Shown here piece by piece: positions 23,769-33,603 of a stretch of DNA of 33,603 nucleotides. A program made the position numbers and the translations under genes. Under the pieces are notes generated by a model. That model was not told the origin of the DNA, did not search any database, and was given only the letters and a program-made list of their open reading frames with translations. The stretch comes from Streptomyces altiplanensis (GTDB taxonomy: Bacteria > Actinomycetota > Actinomycetes > Streptomycetales > Streptomycetaceae): the NCBI GenBank assembly GCA_003719395.1, contig RHMC01000077.1, positions 1 through 33,603 of the forward strand. The letters run 5' to 3'. How positions within the stretch are numbered: position 1 is the first letter of the stretch; each line of letters starts with the position of its first letter.

Positions 23769-25718
23769 GTGGAGAACTTGATTGCGCTGCTCGTCGCAGC
23801 GCCTTTGCTCGGAGCGGCGGTCCTGCTGTGCGGCGGCCGGCGGCTCGACCGCGCGGGCCACTGGATCGGCACGCTGCTCGCGGCGGCCTCGTTCGTGGTC
23901 GGCGTGGTGCTGTTCGGCGCGATGCTGGGGTACGACGTCGAGGCGCGGACGATGCGCCAGCACCTGTTCAGCTGGGTTCCCGTCGGGGACTTCCGGGCGG
24001 ACGTCGCCTTCCAGCTCGACCAGCTGTCGATGACGTTCGTGCTGCTGATCACCGGTGTGGGCACGCTGATCCACATCTACTCGATCGGTTACATGGAGCA
24101 CGACGAGCGCCGGCGCCGCTTCTTCGGCTACCTGAACCTCTTCCTCGCGGCGATGCTCCTGCTGGTCGTCGCCGACAACTACCTGCTGCTGTACGTCGGG
24201 TGGGAGGGCGTCGGTCTGGCGTCGTTCCTGCTCATCGGCTTCTGGCAGCACAAGCCCAGCGCGGCGACGGCGGCCAAGAAGGCGTTCATCGTCAACCGCG
24301 TCGGCGACATGGGCCTGTCCATTGCGATCATGCTGATGTTCACCACCTTCGGGACCTTCGCCTTCGGGCCGGTCCTGGAGGCGTCCGCGAACGGGGACGC
24401 CGGCGAGGGCAAGCTCACGGCCATCGGGCTGATGCTGCTGCTGGCCGCGTGCGGCAAGTCGGCGCAGGTGCCGCTCCAGTCGTGGCTCGGTGACGCGATG
24501 GAGGGCCCGACCCCGGTCTCGGCCCTCATCCACGCCGCCACCATGGTGACCGCGGGCGTCTACCTCATCACCCGCTCCGGTGCGATCTTCAACGCCGCCC
24601 CCGACGCGCAGTTGGCCGTCGTGACGGTCGGCGCGGTCACGCTCCTCTTCGGTGCGATCGTCGGTTGCGCGAAGGACGACATCAAGAAGGCGCTGGCCGG
24701 TTCGACGATGTCGCAGATCGGCTACATGATCCTGGCGGCGGGCCTCGGCCCGATCGGCTACGTCTTCGCGATCATGCACCTGGTGACGCACGGCTTCTTC
24801 AAGGCGGGTCTCTTCCTCGGCGCCGCTCGGTCATGCACGGCATGAACGACGAGGTCGACATGAGGAAGTACGGCGGCCTGCGGAAGTACATGCCGGTGAC
24901 GTTCGTGACGTTCGGACTCGGCTATCTCGCGATCATCGGCTTCCCGGGACTGTCCGGCTTCTTCTCGAAGGACAAGATCATCGAGGCGGCGTTCGCCTCC
25001 GGCGGCGCGCAGGGCTGGATCCTCGGCACCGTGACCCTGCTGGGCGCGGGCATCACGGCGTACTACATGACGCGCGTGATGCTGATGACGTTCTTCGGCG
25101 AGGAGCGGTGGCGCAACACGGCGACCGCCTCCCCGGCGGAGCCGGACGTCGAGCCCGCTGCGCAGACGCACGGCGCCCATGGAGAGCCGCACCCGCACGA
25201 GTCGCCCCGGTCGATGACGGTCCCGATGATCGTGCTCGCCTTCGGGTCGGTGTTCGCGGGCGGGTTCTTCAGCATCGGCGACCGGTTCGCGCACTGGCTG
25301 GAGCCGGTGACGCAGTTCGAGCACCCGCATCCGCCGATCAGCGTGCCGCTGATCACCGCGATGACGGTCGCCGTCCTGCTGATCGGCGTCGCGGCCGCGT
25401 ACGCCCAGTACGGCCGGGGGCCCGTCCCGGTCGTCGCCCGTGCGGCTCGCTGCTGACCCGCGCCGCCCGGCGCGATCTCCTCCAGGACGACTTCAACCAC
25501 GTCGTCCTGGTCCGCGGCGGCGAGCACCTCACCCGCTCCCTGGTCTACGTCACCACACCCTGGTCGACGGGGTGGTCAACGGTACGGCGGCCTCGGTCGG
25601 CGGGCTCTCCGGCCGGCTGCGCAAGCTGCAGAACGGCTATGCCCGCTCGTACGCGGTCTCGATGTTCGGCGGTACGGCGATCCTCATTGCCGCGACCCTG
25701 CTGATGAGGGCGGTCTGA
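23769..25718 (+). CDS. nuoL: NADH-quinone oxidoreductase subunit L, three single-base breaks
   Basis: The GTG at 23769 starts a large antiporter-like proton-pumping subunit. Conserved parts include 'YVGWEGVGLASFLLIGFWQH' (membrane Glu), 'LGDAMEGPTPVSALIHAATM' and 'KKALAGSTMSQIGYMILAAG'. The frame breaks at about 24822..24826, where 'FLGAGSVMHGMNDEVDMRKY' is recovered by one added G. It breaks again at 25440..25443, recovering 'RGSLLTRAARRDLLQDDFNH', and at about 25551, recovering 'VDHTLVDGVVNGTAASVGGL'. With three bases restored the protein is 650 aa, the expected size, and keeps the C-terminal lateral helix region and last helix. All three breaks are single missing bases in GC-rich context. 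Confidence 0.93.
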
Positions 25719-25723
25719 TCACG

Positions 25724-27301
25724 ATGTCCTTTCCCCTTCTGACGGTCACGGCGGCGCTCCCGGCGGTCGGCGCGGTCCTGACCGCCGCCGTCCCGGCCGC
25801 CCGCCGCACCGCCGCCAAGTGGCTGGCGCTGCTCTTCTCGCTCGCCACGCTCGTCCTGGCCGCCCTGGTGGCCGTCCGCTTCGATCCCGCCGGCGACCGC
25901 TACCAGCTCACCGAGTCCCACGCCTGGATCCCGGACTTCGGAGTCAGGTACGAGCTGGGCGTGGACGGCATCGGCGTCGCGCTGATCGCGCTGACCGCCC
26001 TGCTGATCCCGTTCGTGATCCTGGCCGGCTGGAACGACGCCGAGCCCCTGGAGACGAAGTCCTCGCGGTGGCGGCCGACCCAGGGCTTCTTCGCCCTGAT
26101 CCTGATGGTCGAGGCGATGGTGATCATCTCCTTCGAGGCCACCGACGTCTTCCTCTTCTACATCTTCTTCGAAGCCATGCTCATCCCGATGTACTTCCTC
26201 ATCGGCGGCTTCGGGGACCGGGCGCACGCGGGCACCGACGGGGCGGCGGCGGCCCAGCGTTCGTACGCCGCCGTCAAGTTCCTCCTCTACAACCTGGCCG
26301 GCGGGCTCATCATGCTGGCCGCCGTCATCGGGCTGTACGTGGTCGCCGGGTCCTTCTCGCTCGCGGAGATCGCCGAGGCGCGCGCGAGCGGCGAGCTGGA
26401 GATGGCAGCCAGCACGGAGCGGCTGCTGTTCCTCGGCTTCTTCTTCGCGTTCGCGGTGAAGGCGCCGCTGTGGCCGCTGCACACCTGGCTGCCCAACGCC
26501 ATGGGAGAGGCGACCGCCCCGGTCGCCGTGCTGATCACCGCGGTCGTCGACAAGGTCGGCACCTTCGCGATGCTGCGCTTCTGCCTCCAGCTCTTCCCCA
26601 ACGCCAGCGAGTGGGCGACGCCCGCCATCCTCGTGCTGGCGCTGATCAGCATCATCTACGGCGCGCTGGTCGCCGTCGGCCAGCGCGACATCAAGCGCCT
26701 GATCGCGTACGCGTCGATCTCGCACTTCGGCTTCATCATCCTGGGCATCTTCGTGATGACGTCCCAGGGCCAGTCGGGCGCGACGCTCTACATGGTCAAC
26801 CACGGAATCTCGACCGCCGCGCTGATGCTGGTGGCCGGGTTCCTGATCTCGCGGCGCGGCTCGCGGCTCATCGCCGACTACGGCGGGGTGCAGAAGGTGG
26901 CCCCGGTGCTCGCGGGCACCTTCCTGATCGGTGGTCTCGCGACGCTGTCCATGCCGGGGCTGGCACCCTTCGTCAGTGAATTCCTGGTGCTGGTCGGCGC
27001 GTTCGCGGCGTATCCGGTGGCCGGCGTCATCGCGACCCTGGGCATCGTCCTCGCCGCTCTCTACACCCTGGTCCTCTACCAGCGGACGATGACGGGCCCG
27101 GTCAAGGCCGAGGTGCGGGCCATGCCCGACCTCAAGGCCCGTGAGCTGGTGGTCGTCGCCCCGCTGATCGCGCTGCTGCTGCTCCTCGGCGTCTTTCCCA
27201 AGCCGCTGACGGACATCGTCAACCCGGCCGTGCAGCACACCATGAACGACGTCCGTAAGACGGACCCCACCCCCGAGATTGAAGCGGAGGCGGCCAAGTG
27301 A
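25724..27301 (+). CDS. nuoM: NADH-quinone oxidoreductase subunit M
   Basis: This 525-aa antiporter-like membrane subunit has its ATG at 25724, five bases after the nuoL stop. It has about 14 helices. Conserved parts include 'FIFFEAMLIPMYFLIGGFGD' (membrane Glu), 'FAVKAPLWPLHTWLPNAMGE' with the pumping-channel Lys, and 'RDIKRLIAYASISHFGFIIL'. Clean over its full length. Its stop overlaps the nuoN GTG. Confidence 0.97.
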   Translation: MSFPLLTVTAALPAVGAVLTAAVPAARRTAAKWLALLFSLATLVLAALVAVRFDPAGDRYQLTESHAWIPDFGVRYELGVDGIGVALIALTALLIPFVILAGWNDAEPLETKSSRWRPTQGFFALILMVEAMVIISFEATDVFLFYIFFEAMLIPMYFLIGGFGDRAHAGTDGAAAAQRSYAAVKFLLYNLAGGLIMLAAVIGLYVVAGSFSLAEIAEARASGELEMAASTERLLFLGFFFAFAVKAPLWPLHTWLPNAMGEATAPVAVLITAVVDKVGTFAMLRFCLQLFPNASEWATPAILVLALISIIYGALVAVGQRDIKRLIAYASISHFGFIILGIFVMTSQGQSGATLYMVNHGISTAALMLVAGFLISRRGSRLIADYGGVQKVAPVLAGTFLIGGLATLSMPGLAPFVSEFLVLVGAFAAYPVAGVIATLGIVLAALYTLVLYQRTMTGPVKAEVRAMPDLKARELVVVAPLIALLLLLGVFPKPLTDIVNPAVQHTMNDVRKTDPTPEIEAEAAK

Positions 27302-28953
27302 GCGCATCAGCTGTCCACGGTCTGTGGACGACGGTCGCGGCGCCCGCCGCCGAGGGCGGTTTCACGGCCCCGCACATCGAGTACGCGCAGCTGTCGCCGA
27401 CGCTCATCGTCGTCGGCGCGGCGGTGCTCGGCGTACTCGCCGAGGCCTTCGTGCCGCGCAAGGCCCGGTACTACGCGCAGCTGTTCCTGTCGGTCGTCGC
27501 CCTCGCCGCCGCCTTCGCGGCGGTCGTGGCGCTCGCGGCCGGCGGATACGGCACCACGAAGGCGCAGATCGCGGCGGAGGGCGCCATCGCGGTCGACGGT
27601 CCGGCGCTCTTCCTCCAGGGCACGATCCTGCTGGCCTCGCTGGTCGCCGTGTTCACCTTCGCCGAGCGCAGGCTCGACCCGGACGCGCACGGCAACCGCG
27701 TCGACTCGTTCGCGGCCCAGGCCGCGTCCGTACCCGGCAGTGACAGTGAGAAGGCCGCGGTCAAGGCCGGATTCACCACGACCGAGGTCTTTCCGCTCGC
27801 GCTCTTCGCGATCGCCGGGATGCTCGTCTTCCCGGCGGCCAACGACCTGCTGACGCTGTTCGTGGCGCTGGAGGTCTTCTCGCTCCCGCTGTACCTGCTG
27901 TGCGCCGTCGCCCGCCGCAAGCGGCTGATGTCGCAGGAGGCCGCGGTGAAGTACTTCCTCCTCGGCTCCTTCTCGTCGGCGTTCCTGCTCTTCGGCATCG
28001 CGCTGATGTACGGGTACGCGGGCTCGGTCTCGTACGCGAGGATCGCGAGCGTCGTCGACGGCACGGTCCGGCAGATCGACCCGGCGCTCGCCGCCACCAT
28101 GGGCAACGACGCGCTGCTGCTCATCGGCGCCGCGATGATCCTGATGGGCCTGCTCTTCAAGGTCGGCGCGGTGCCGTTCCACATGTGGACCCCGGACGTC
28201 TACCAGGGCGCTCCGACCCCGGTCACCGGTTTCATGGCGGCGGCGACCAAGGTGGCGGCCTTCGGCGCGCTGCTGCGGCTGCTGTACGTCGTGCTGCCGG
28301 GCCTGCGCTGGGACTGGCGCCCCGTGATGTGGGGCATCGCGATCGTCACCATGCTGGGCGGCGCGATCGTCGCGATCACCCAGACCGACATCAAGCGGCT
28401 CCTGGCGTACTCGTCGATCGCGCACGCCGGATTCATCCTGGCCGGTGTGATCGCGACCACGGGCGAGGGCGTGTCGGCCGTCCTCTTCTACCTGCTGGGG
28501 TACTCCTTCACGACGATCGGCGCCTTCGCCGTGGTCACGCTGGTGCGCGACGCGGGCGGCGAGGCGACGCACCTGTCGAAATGGGCGGGGCTGGGGCGGC
28601 GCTCGCCCCTGGTGGCCGCCGTCTTCGCGGTGTTCCTGCTGGCCTTCGCCGGTATCCCGCTGACGTCGGGCTTCACGGGGAAGTTCGCGGTCTTCAAGGC
28701 GGCGGCCGAGGGCGGCGCCGGGACGCTGGTCGTGGTCGGTGTGGTCTCGTCGGCGATCGCCGCGTTCTTCTACATCCGGGTGATCGTCCTGATGTTCTTC
28801 AGCGAGCCGAAGGCGGACGGCCCGACGGTCGCCGTGCCGTCGCCGCTGACGATGGTGGCGATCGGGACGGGCGTCGCGGTGACGCTGGTGCTCGGTCTCG
28901 CGCCGCAGTACTTCCTGGACCTGGCCGACCAGGCGGGGGTCTTCGTCCGCTGA
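27298..28953 (+). CDS. nuoN: NADH-quinone oxidoreductase subunit N
   Basis: This 551-aa protein has its GTG at 27298, overlapping the nuoM stop (GTGA). It is the third antiporter-like subunit. 'ALEVFSLPLYLLCAVARRKR' carries the membrane Glu, 'GLLFKVGAVPFHMWTPDVYQ' the Lys, and 'TDIKRLLAYSSIAHAGFILA' the second channel region. An insertion of about 45 polar residues ('RRLDPDAHGNRVDSFAAQAA', 'SVPGSDSEKAAVKAGFTTTE') lies between early helices. It ends the operon and is followed by a strong terminator. Confidence 0.97.
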   Translation: MSASAVHGLWTTVAAPAAEGGFTAPHIEYAQLSPTLIVVGAAVLGVLAEAFVPRKARYYAQLFLSVVALAAAFAAVVALAAGGYGTTKAQIAAEGAIAVDGPALFLQGTILLASLVAVFTFAERRLDPDAHGNRVDSFAAQAASVPGSDSEKAAVKAGFTTTEVFPLALFAIAGMLVFPAANDLLTLFVALEVFSLPLYLLCAVARRKRLMSQEAAVKYFLLGSFSSAFLLFGIALMYGYAGSVSYARIASVVDGTVRQIDPALAATMGNDALLLIGAAMILMGLLFKVGAVPFHMWTPDVYQGAPTPVTGFMAAATKVAAFGALLRLLYVVLPGLRWDWRPVMWGIAIVTMLGGAIVAITQTDIKRLLAYSSIAHAGFILAGVIATTGEGVSAVLFYLLGYSFTTIGAFAVVTLVRDAGGEATHLSKWAGLGRRSPLVAAVFAVFLLAFAGIPLTSGFTGKFAVFKAAAEGGAGTLVVVGVVSSAIAAFFYIRVIVLMFFSEPKADGPTVAVPSPLTMVAIGTGVAVTLVLGLAPQYFLDLADQAGVFVR

Positions 28954-28983
28954 CCGTGTGCCGTCTTCCGTACGGGCATGACC

Positions 28984-29026
28984 GCCGCCCGGTGTCCCTC
29001 CTCGCAGGGGTGCCGGGCGGCTGTTT
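28984..29026 (+). terminator. Rho-independent-type terminator after nuoN
   Basis: GCCGCCCGG (28984..28992) and CCGGGCGGC (29013..29021) are exact reverse complements, with a further partial TCCCT/AGGGG pairing inside, followed by TGTTTT. It lies 30 bases after the nuoN stop and fits the end of the operon. Confidence 0.8.
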
Positions 29027-29094
29027 TCGGGTGGGGTGTCAGTGGGTGCCCCTATCGTGGGGAGCCGGGCACGGTACGCACGGGGGACAGAGCG

Positions 29095-31137
<2,043 letters not shown>

Positions 31138-31292
31138 GGGGCTTGCCCTCCCCCGGTTCCGTTCGGGAAGGGCCTCGAAGGCCGGCGGGCTCGTGTGTTC
31201 AGGTGTCGCGTATGCGGAGCCGGGACACGGCGGACCGTCGCACTGGGGCCGTCGGGCCCGGAGGTGAACCACGGCCTCGCCCCGCGGGGTGG

Positions 31293-32261
31293 TTACGGCC
31301 CGCTGTTGTTCGGACCGGGGCGGGTCCGCGAGCGGAAGGTGCGGCGGTAGGTGTCCGGAGGCACGCCGACCGTGCGGTTGAAGTGCCGGCGCAGCGTTGT
31401 GGCGGTGCCCATGCCGGTGGCCGCCGCGATGGTGTCGATGCTGTCGTCCGTGGTCTCCAGCAACTCCTGGGCGTGGCGGATCCGTTGAGTGAGCAGCCAT
31501 TGCAGGGGGGTGGTGCCGGTCACCGACCTGAAGTGGCGGCCCAGGTTGCGTGAGCTCATCCGTGCCTGGCGGGCCAGGTCCTCCACGGTCAGCGGATGGT
31601 CCAGCCGTTCGATCACCCAGGGGAGGAGTTCGGCGAGCGGGTGGTTGCCCGGGGCGGGGACCGGGGTGGTCACGAACTGGGCCTGGCCGCCGTCCCGGTG
31701 CGGCGGTACGACCAGGCGGCGGGCGAGCGCATTGGCGATCGAGGAGCCGTGGTCGAGGCGGACGAGGTGCAGGCACAGGTCCATGGCGGCGGCTTTTCCG
31801 GCGGAGGTGAGCACGCTGCCGTTGTCCACGTAGAGGACGTCCGGGTCGACCTCCACCTCGGGGTAGCGGGCGGCCAGGGCGTCGGTGTGTGCCCAGTGCG
31901 TGGTCGCCCGCCGCCCGTCCAGCAGTCCGGCGGCGGCCAGGACGAACGCGCCCGTGCAGAGGGAGACCACGCGCGCGCCGGCCTCGTGAGCCGCGCGAAC
32001 CGCGTCGACCAGGTCGCCGGGCGGATCCTCGTCGATGTCGGCCCAGCCCGGGACGATCACGGTTTCGGCGCGCGAGAGCCGGTCGAGACCGTGGTCGGGC
32101 TCCAGTCGGAACCGGCCGACCCGTACGGCACTCGGCCCGCAGAGGGAGACGCTGTACCAGGGGTCCGCCACCCCGGTCGGGCCGGATCCGAAGACCTCGC
32201 ACGCCAGGGCCAGCTCGAAATGCAGCATTCCGTCGGTGACGGCCAGCGCGACAGTTCTCAT
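31293..32261 (-). CDS. GlxA-family AraC-type regulator (DJ-1/PfpI domain plus AraC HTH), second copy
   Basis: This 322-aa protein starts at ATG 32261. The N-terminal DJ-1/PfpI domain (about residues 1-190) has 'VVSLCTGAFVLAAAGLLDGR' with the elbow Cys. The C-terminal AraC double helix-turn-helix includes 'PLTVEDLARQARMSSRNLGR', 'GTTPLQWLLTQRIRHAQELL' and 'GMGTATTLRRHFNRTVGVPP'. It closely parallels the regulator at 9263..10242, including the Gly-Gly-Gln-Ala-Gln-Phe loop, so the two are paralogues. This copy has no frameshift. It is divergent from the saccharopine-dehydrogenase-like gene, 111 bases away, which it probably controls. Confidence 0.92.
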   Translation of the reverse strand: MRTVALAVTDGMLHFELALACEVFGSGPTGVADPWYSVSLCGPSAVRVGRFRLEPDHGLDRLSRAETVIVPGWADIDEDPPGDLVDAVRAAHEAGARVVSLCTGAFVLAAAGLLDGRRATTHWAHTDALAARYPEVEVDPDVLYVDNGSVLTSAGKAAAMDLCLHLVRLDHGSSIANALARRLVVPPHRDGGQAQFVTTPVPAPGNHPLAELLPWVIERLDHPLTVEDLARQARMSSRNLGRHFRSVTGTTPLQWLLTQRIRHAQELLETTDDSIDTIAAATGMGTATTLRRHFNRTVGVPPDTYRRTFRSRTRPGPNNSGP

Positions 32262-32372
32262 GTCCGGAATTGTACGGGCCGTGGCGTTCCAGACACTCGC
32301 GTGGGGCGGCCGTCCGCGCCAGGATGTCCATGACAGATCGCAACAGATCATTTCGAGTACGGGGGAGAACCC

Positions 32373-33399
32373 ATGGGATCGGGACTCACGGTGGCGGTGT
32401 TCGGCGCGTACGGGCACACCGGGCGCTTCGTGGTGGCACAGTTGCGCGATCGCGGGTTCGTCCCGGTCCTGTCCGGCCGCGACGCCGACAAGCTGCGCGT
32501 ACTGGCGTCCGAGTCCGGACTCGACGCCCGCCCGGCGTCGGTCGACGACCCGGCCTCGCTCGACCGCGCACTGGCCGGTGCGGCGGCCATGATCAACTGC
32601 GCCGGGCCTTTCGCCACGACGGCCGCCCCCGTGATCGAGGCGGCACTGCGCGCCGGGATCCCGTATGTGGACGTGGCGGCCGAGATCGAGGCCAACGCCG
32701 ATACGTTCACGCACTTCACCGACCGCGCTCGCGCCGCAGGAGCGTTGATCGTTCCCGCGATGGCCTTCTACGGCGGCCTCGGAGACCTGCTGGTCACCGC
32801 GGCGATGGGCGATTGGACGACGGCCGACGAGGCGCACATCGCGTACGGGCTGAGCAGTTGGCACCCCACCGCCGGTACGCGTACGGCGGGCGCGGTCTCC
32901 CGGCAGCGGAGGGGCGGCGGGCGCGTCGTGTACACGAAGGGGCGGCTGGAGCAGCGCCACGACAACCCGCCGGCCCTGGAGTGGCCCTTCCCCGACCCGA
33001 TGGGCCCCCGGGCCGTCATCGGGGAGTTCACGATGCCGATGTCGTCACCGTCCCCAGCCACCTGCCCATTCCTGAGGTGCGCACGTACATGACGGTCGAG
33101 GCGGCCAGGGAGGTGTCGGCCCCGGACACCCCGACGCCGGCCGCGGTCGACGCGCGCGGGCGGTCCGCGCAGACCTCCTCGTCGACGTCGTCGTGCGCTC
33201 CGGCGGTGCTGAACGGCGAGCTGTGGCAAGGGGGCAGGACATCTACGCCGTCACCGCGCCACTCGTGGTGGAAGCGGTCGACCGCATCCTCACGGGGCGG
33301 ACCAGGGCGGTCGGCGTCGCCTCCGCGGGCGAGGTCTTCGACGCGCCCGACTTCCTCCGCGCGCTGTCCTCGCACATCTCCCTGGAACTGCGCCCGTAG
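32373..33399 (+). CDS. Saccharopine dehydrogenase-like NAD(P)-binding protein, two frameshifts
   Basis: The ATG at 32373 follows GGGGGAG. A Rossmann fold opens the protein: 'VAVFGAYGHTGRFVVAQLRD' with G-x-x-G-x-x-G, then 'PVLSGRDADKLRVLA' and 'MINCAGPFATTAAPVIEAAL', the pattern of the saccharopine dehydrogenase NADP-binding family, whose members include poorly characterised enoyl or ketide reductase-like proteins. The frame breaks at about 33035 (one G missing in 'ATG-CCGAT') and at about 33175 (one T missing). Corrected, it reads 'DVVTVPSHLPIPEVRTYMTV', then 'FLVDVVVRSGGAERRAVARG', and ends 'SSHISLELRP', total 342 aa. The substrate is unknown. Divergent from a GlxA-type regulator. Confidence 0.78.
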
Positions 33400-33400
33400 C

Positions 33401-33413
33401 GGGCGGTCCGCCC
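33401..33413 (+). terminator. Short inverted repeat after the last gene
   Basis: GGGCGG, T, CCGCCC lies 2 bases after the TAG stop at 33399. It is a compact GC hairpin without a T tract, so at best a weak terminator. The remaining bases to 33603 hold no gene I can support. Confidence 0.3.
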
Positions 33414-33603
33414 CACGCTGCGCGCCGGGTTGCCGGGGTCCGGCGGACTGGCGCCCTGGCGGCCCTGTGGCACCGCTGGGACCGGGTCCGTGCCGCGGAT
33501 CACCCCGGGGCGTACGCCCGCGGTGTCGTGACCACCCCTGGCCCGCGGCCGGATCGACGGGCCGGACACCGCCCCGGCGCCGCCGTCCGGCATCCCCGCC
33601 CCC

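Noticed and set aside
18107..25718. nuoE, nuoG and nuoL as true pseudogenes (non-functional complex I)
   Set aside because: All cofactor motifs are intact, corrected lengths are normal, and similar indels occur in unrelated genes across the window, so sequencing error is simpler.

Overview
The window is a piece of a Streptomyces-type actinobacterial chromosome. The G+C content is very high, third codon positions are almost all G or C, GTG starts and 4-base GTGA/ATGA gene overlaps are common, and several families are typical of the genus: XRE/DUF5753 with DUF397, secreted NlpC/P60 and GlxA-type AraC regulators. The centre is a complete 14-gene nuoA-N operon (12896..28953, + strand) for proton-pumping NADH:menaquinone oxidoreductase (complex I). 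A strong hairpin terminator follows it, then recQ.

Layout. 1..695: 3' end of a membrane-anchored secreted-domain protein. 795..2077: FAD-dependent geranylgeranyl reductase family protein, probably a menaquinone side-chain reductase. 2.1..11.2 kb: accessory-looking stretch holding an N-terminally truncated AraC gene, an XRE-DUF397 pair, a small Cys-rich ORF, a pair of uncharacterised genes (winged-helix and Cys-rich), a chimeric HTH regulator divergent from a DUF4097 gene with repeated TGCAACG operator-like sites, a serine hydrolase remnant, a 141-aa unknown, a full secreted serine hydrolase, and a GlxA-type regulator divergent from an imine-reductase-like enzyme. 11.3..12.2 kb: NlpC/P60 hydrolase, divergent from nuo. 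12.2..12.9 kb: 707-bp intergenic region rich in inverted repeats, including a Rex-like site. 12.9..28.95 kb: nuoA-N. 29.1..31.1 kb: recQ. 31.3..33.4 kb: a second GlxA-type regulator divergent from a saccharopine-dehydrogenase-like protein. 33400..33603: no gene seen.

How it fits together. Complex I oxidises NADH and reduces menaquinone. The reductase at 795 would tune the menaquinone side chain, and a Rex-type site in front of nuoA would couple expression to NADH/NAD+.

Quality warning. At least 18 small indels break or locally scramble nine otherwise well-conserved genes (geranylgeranyl reductase, chimeric HTH regulator, serine hydrolase, first GlxA regulator, nuoE, nuoG, nuoL, recQ, saccharopine-DH-like). 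Nearly all lie in short G/C or CG runs. Every broken gene returns to a family-like length when corrected. This looks like residual sequencing or assembly error rather than decay, so such genes are given as full-span CDS with the break noted. The AraC and first serine-hydrolase fragments are real truncations as far as the sequence shows. I found no clearly new multi-gene system; the best leads are the TGCAACG-iteron HTH/DUF4097 locus, the 4210/4596 gene pair with its hairpin, and the dense regulatory region before nuoA.
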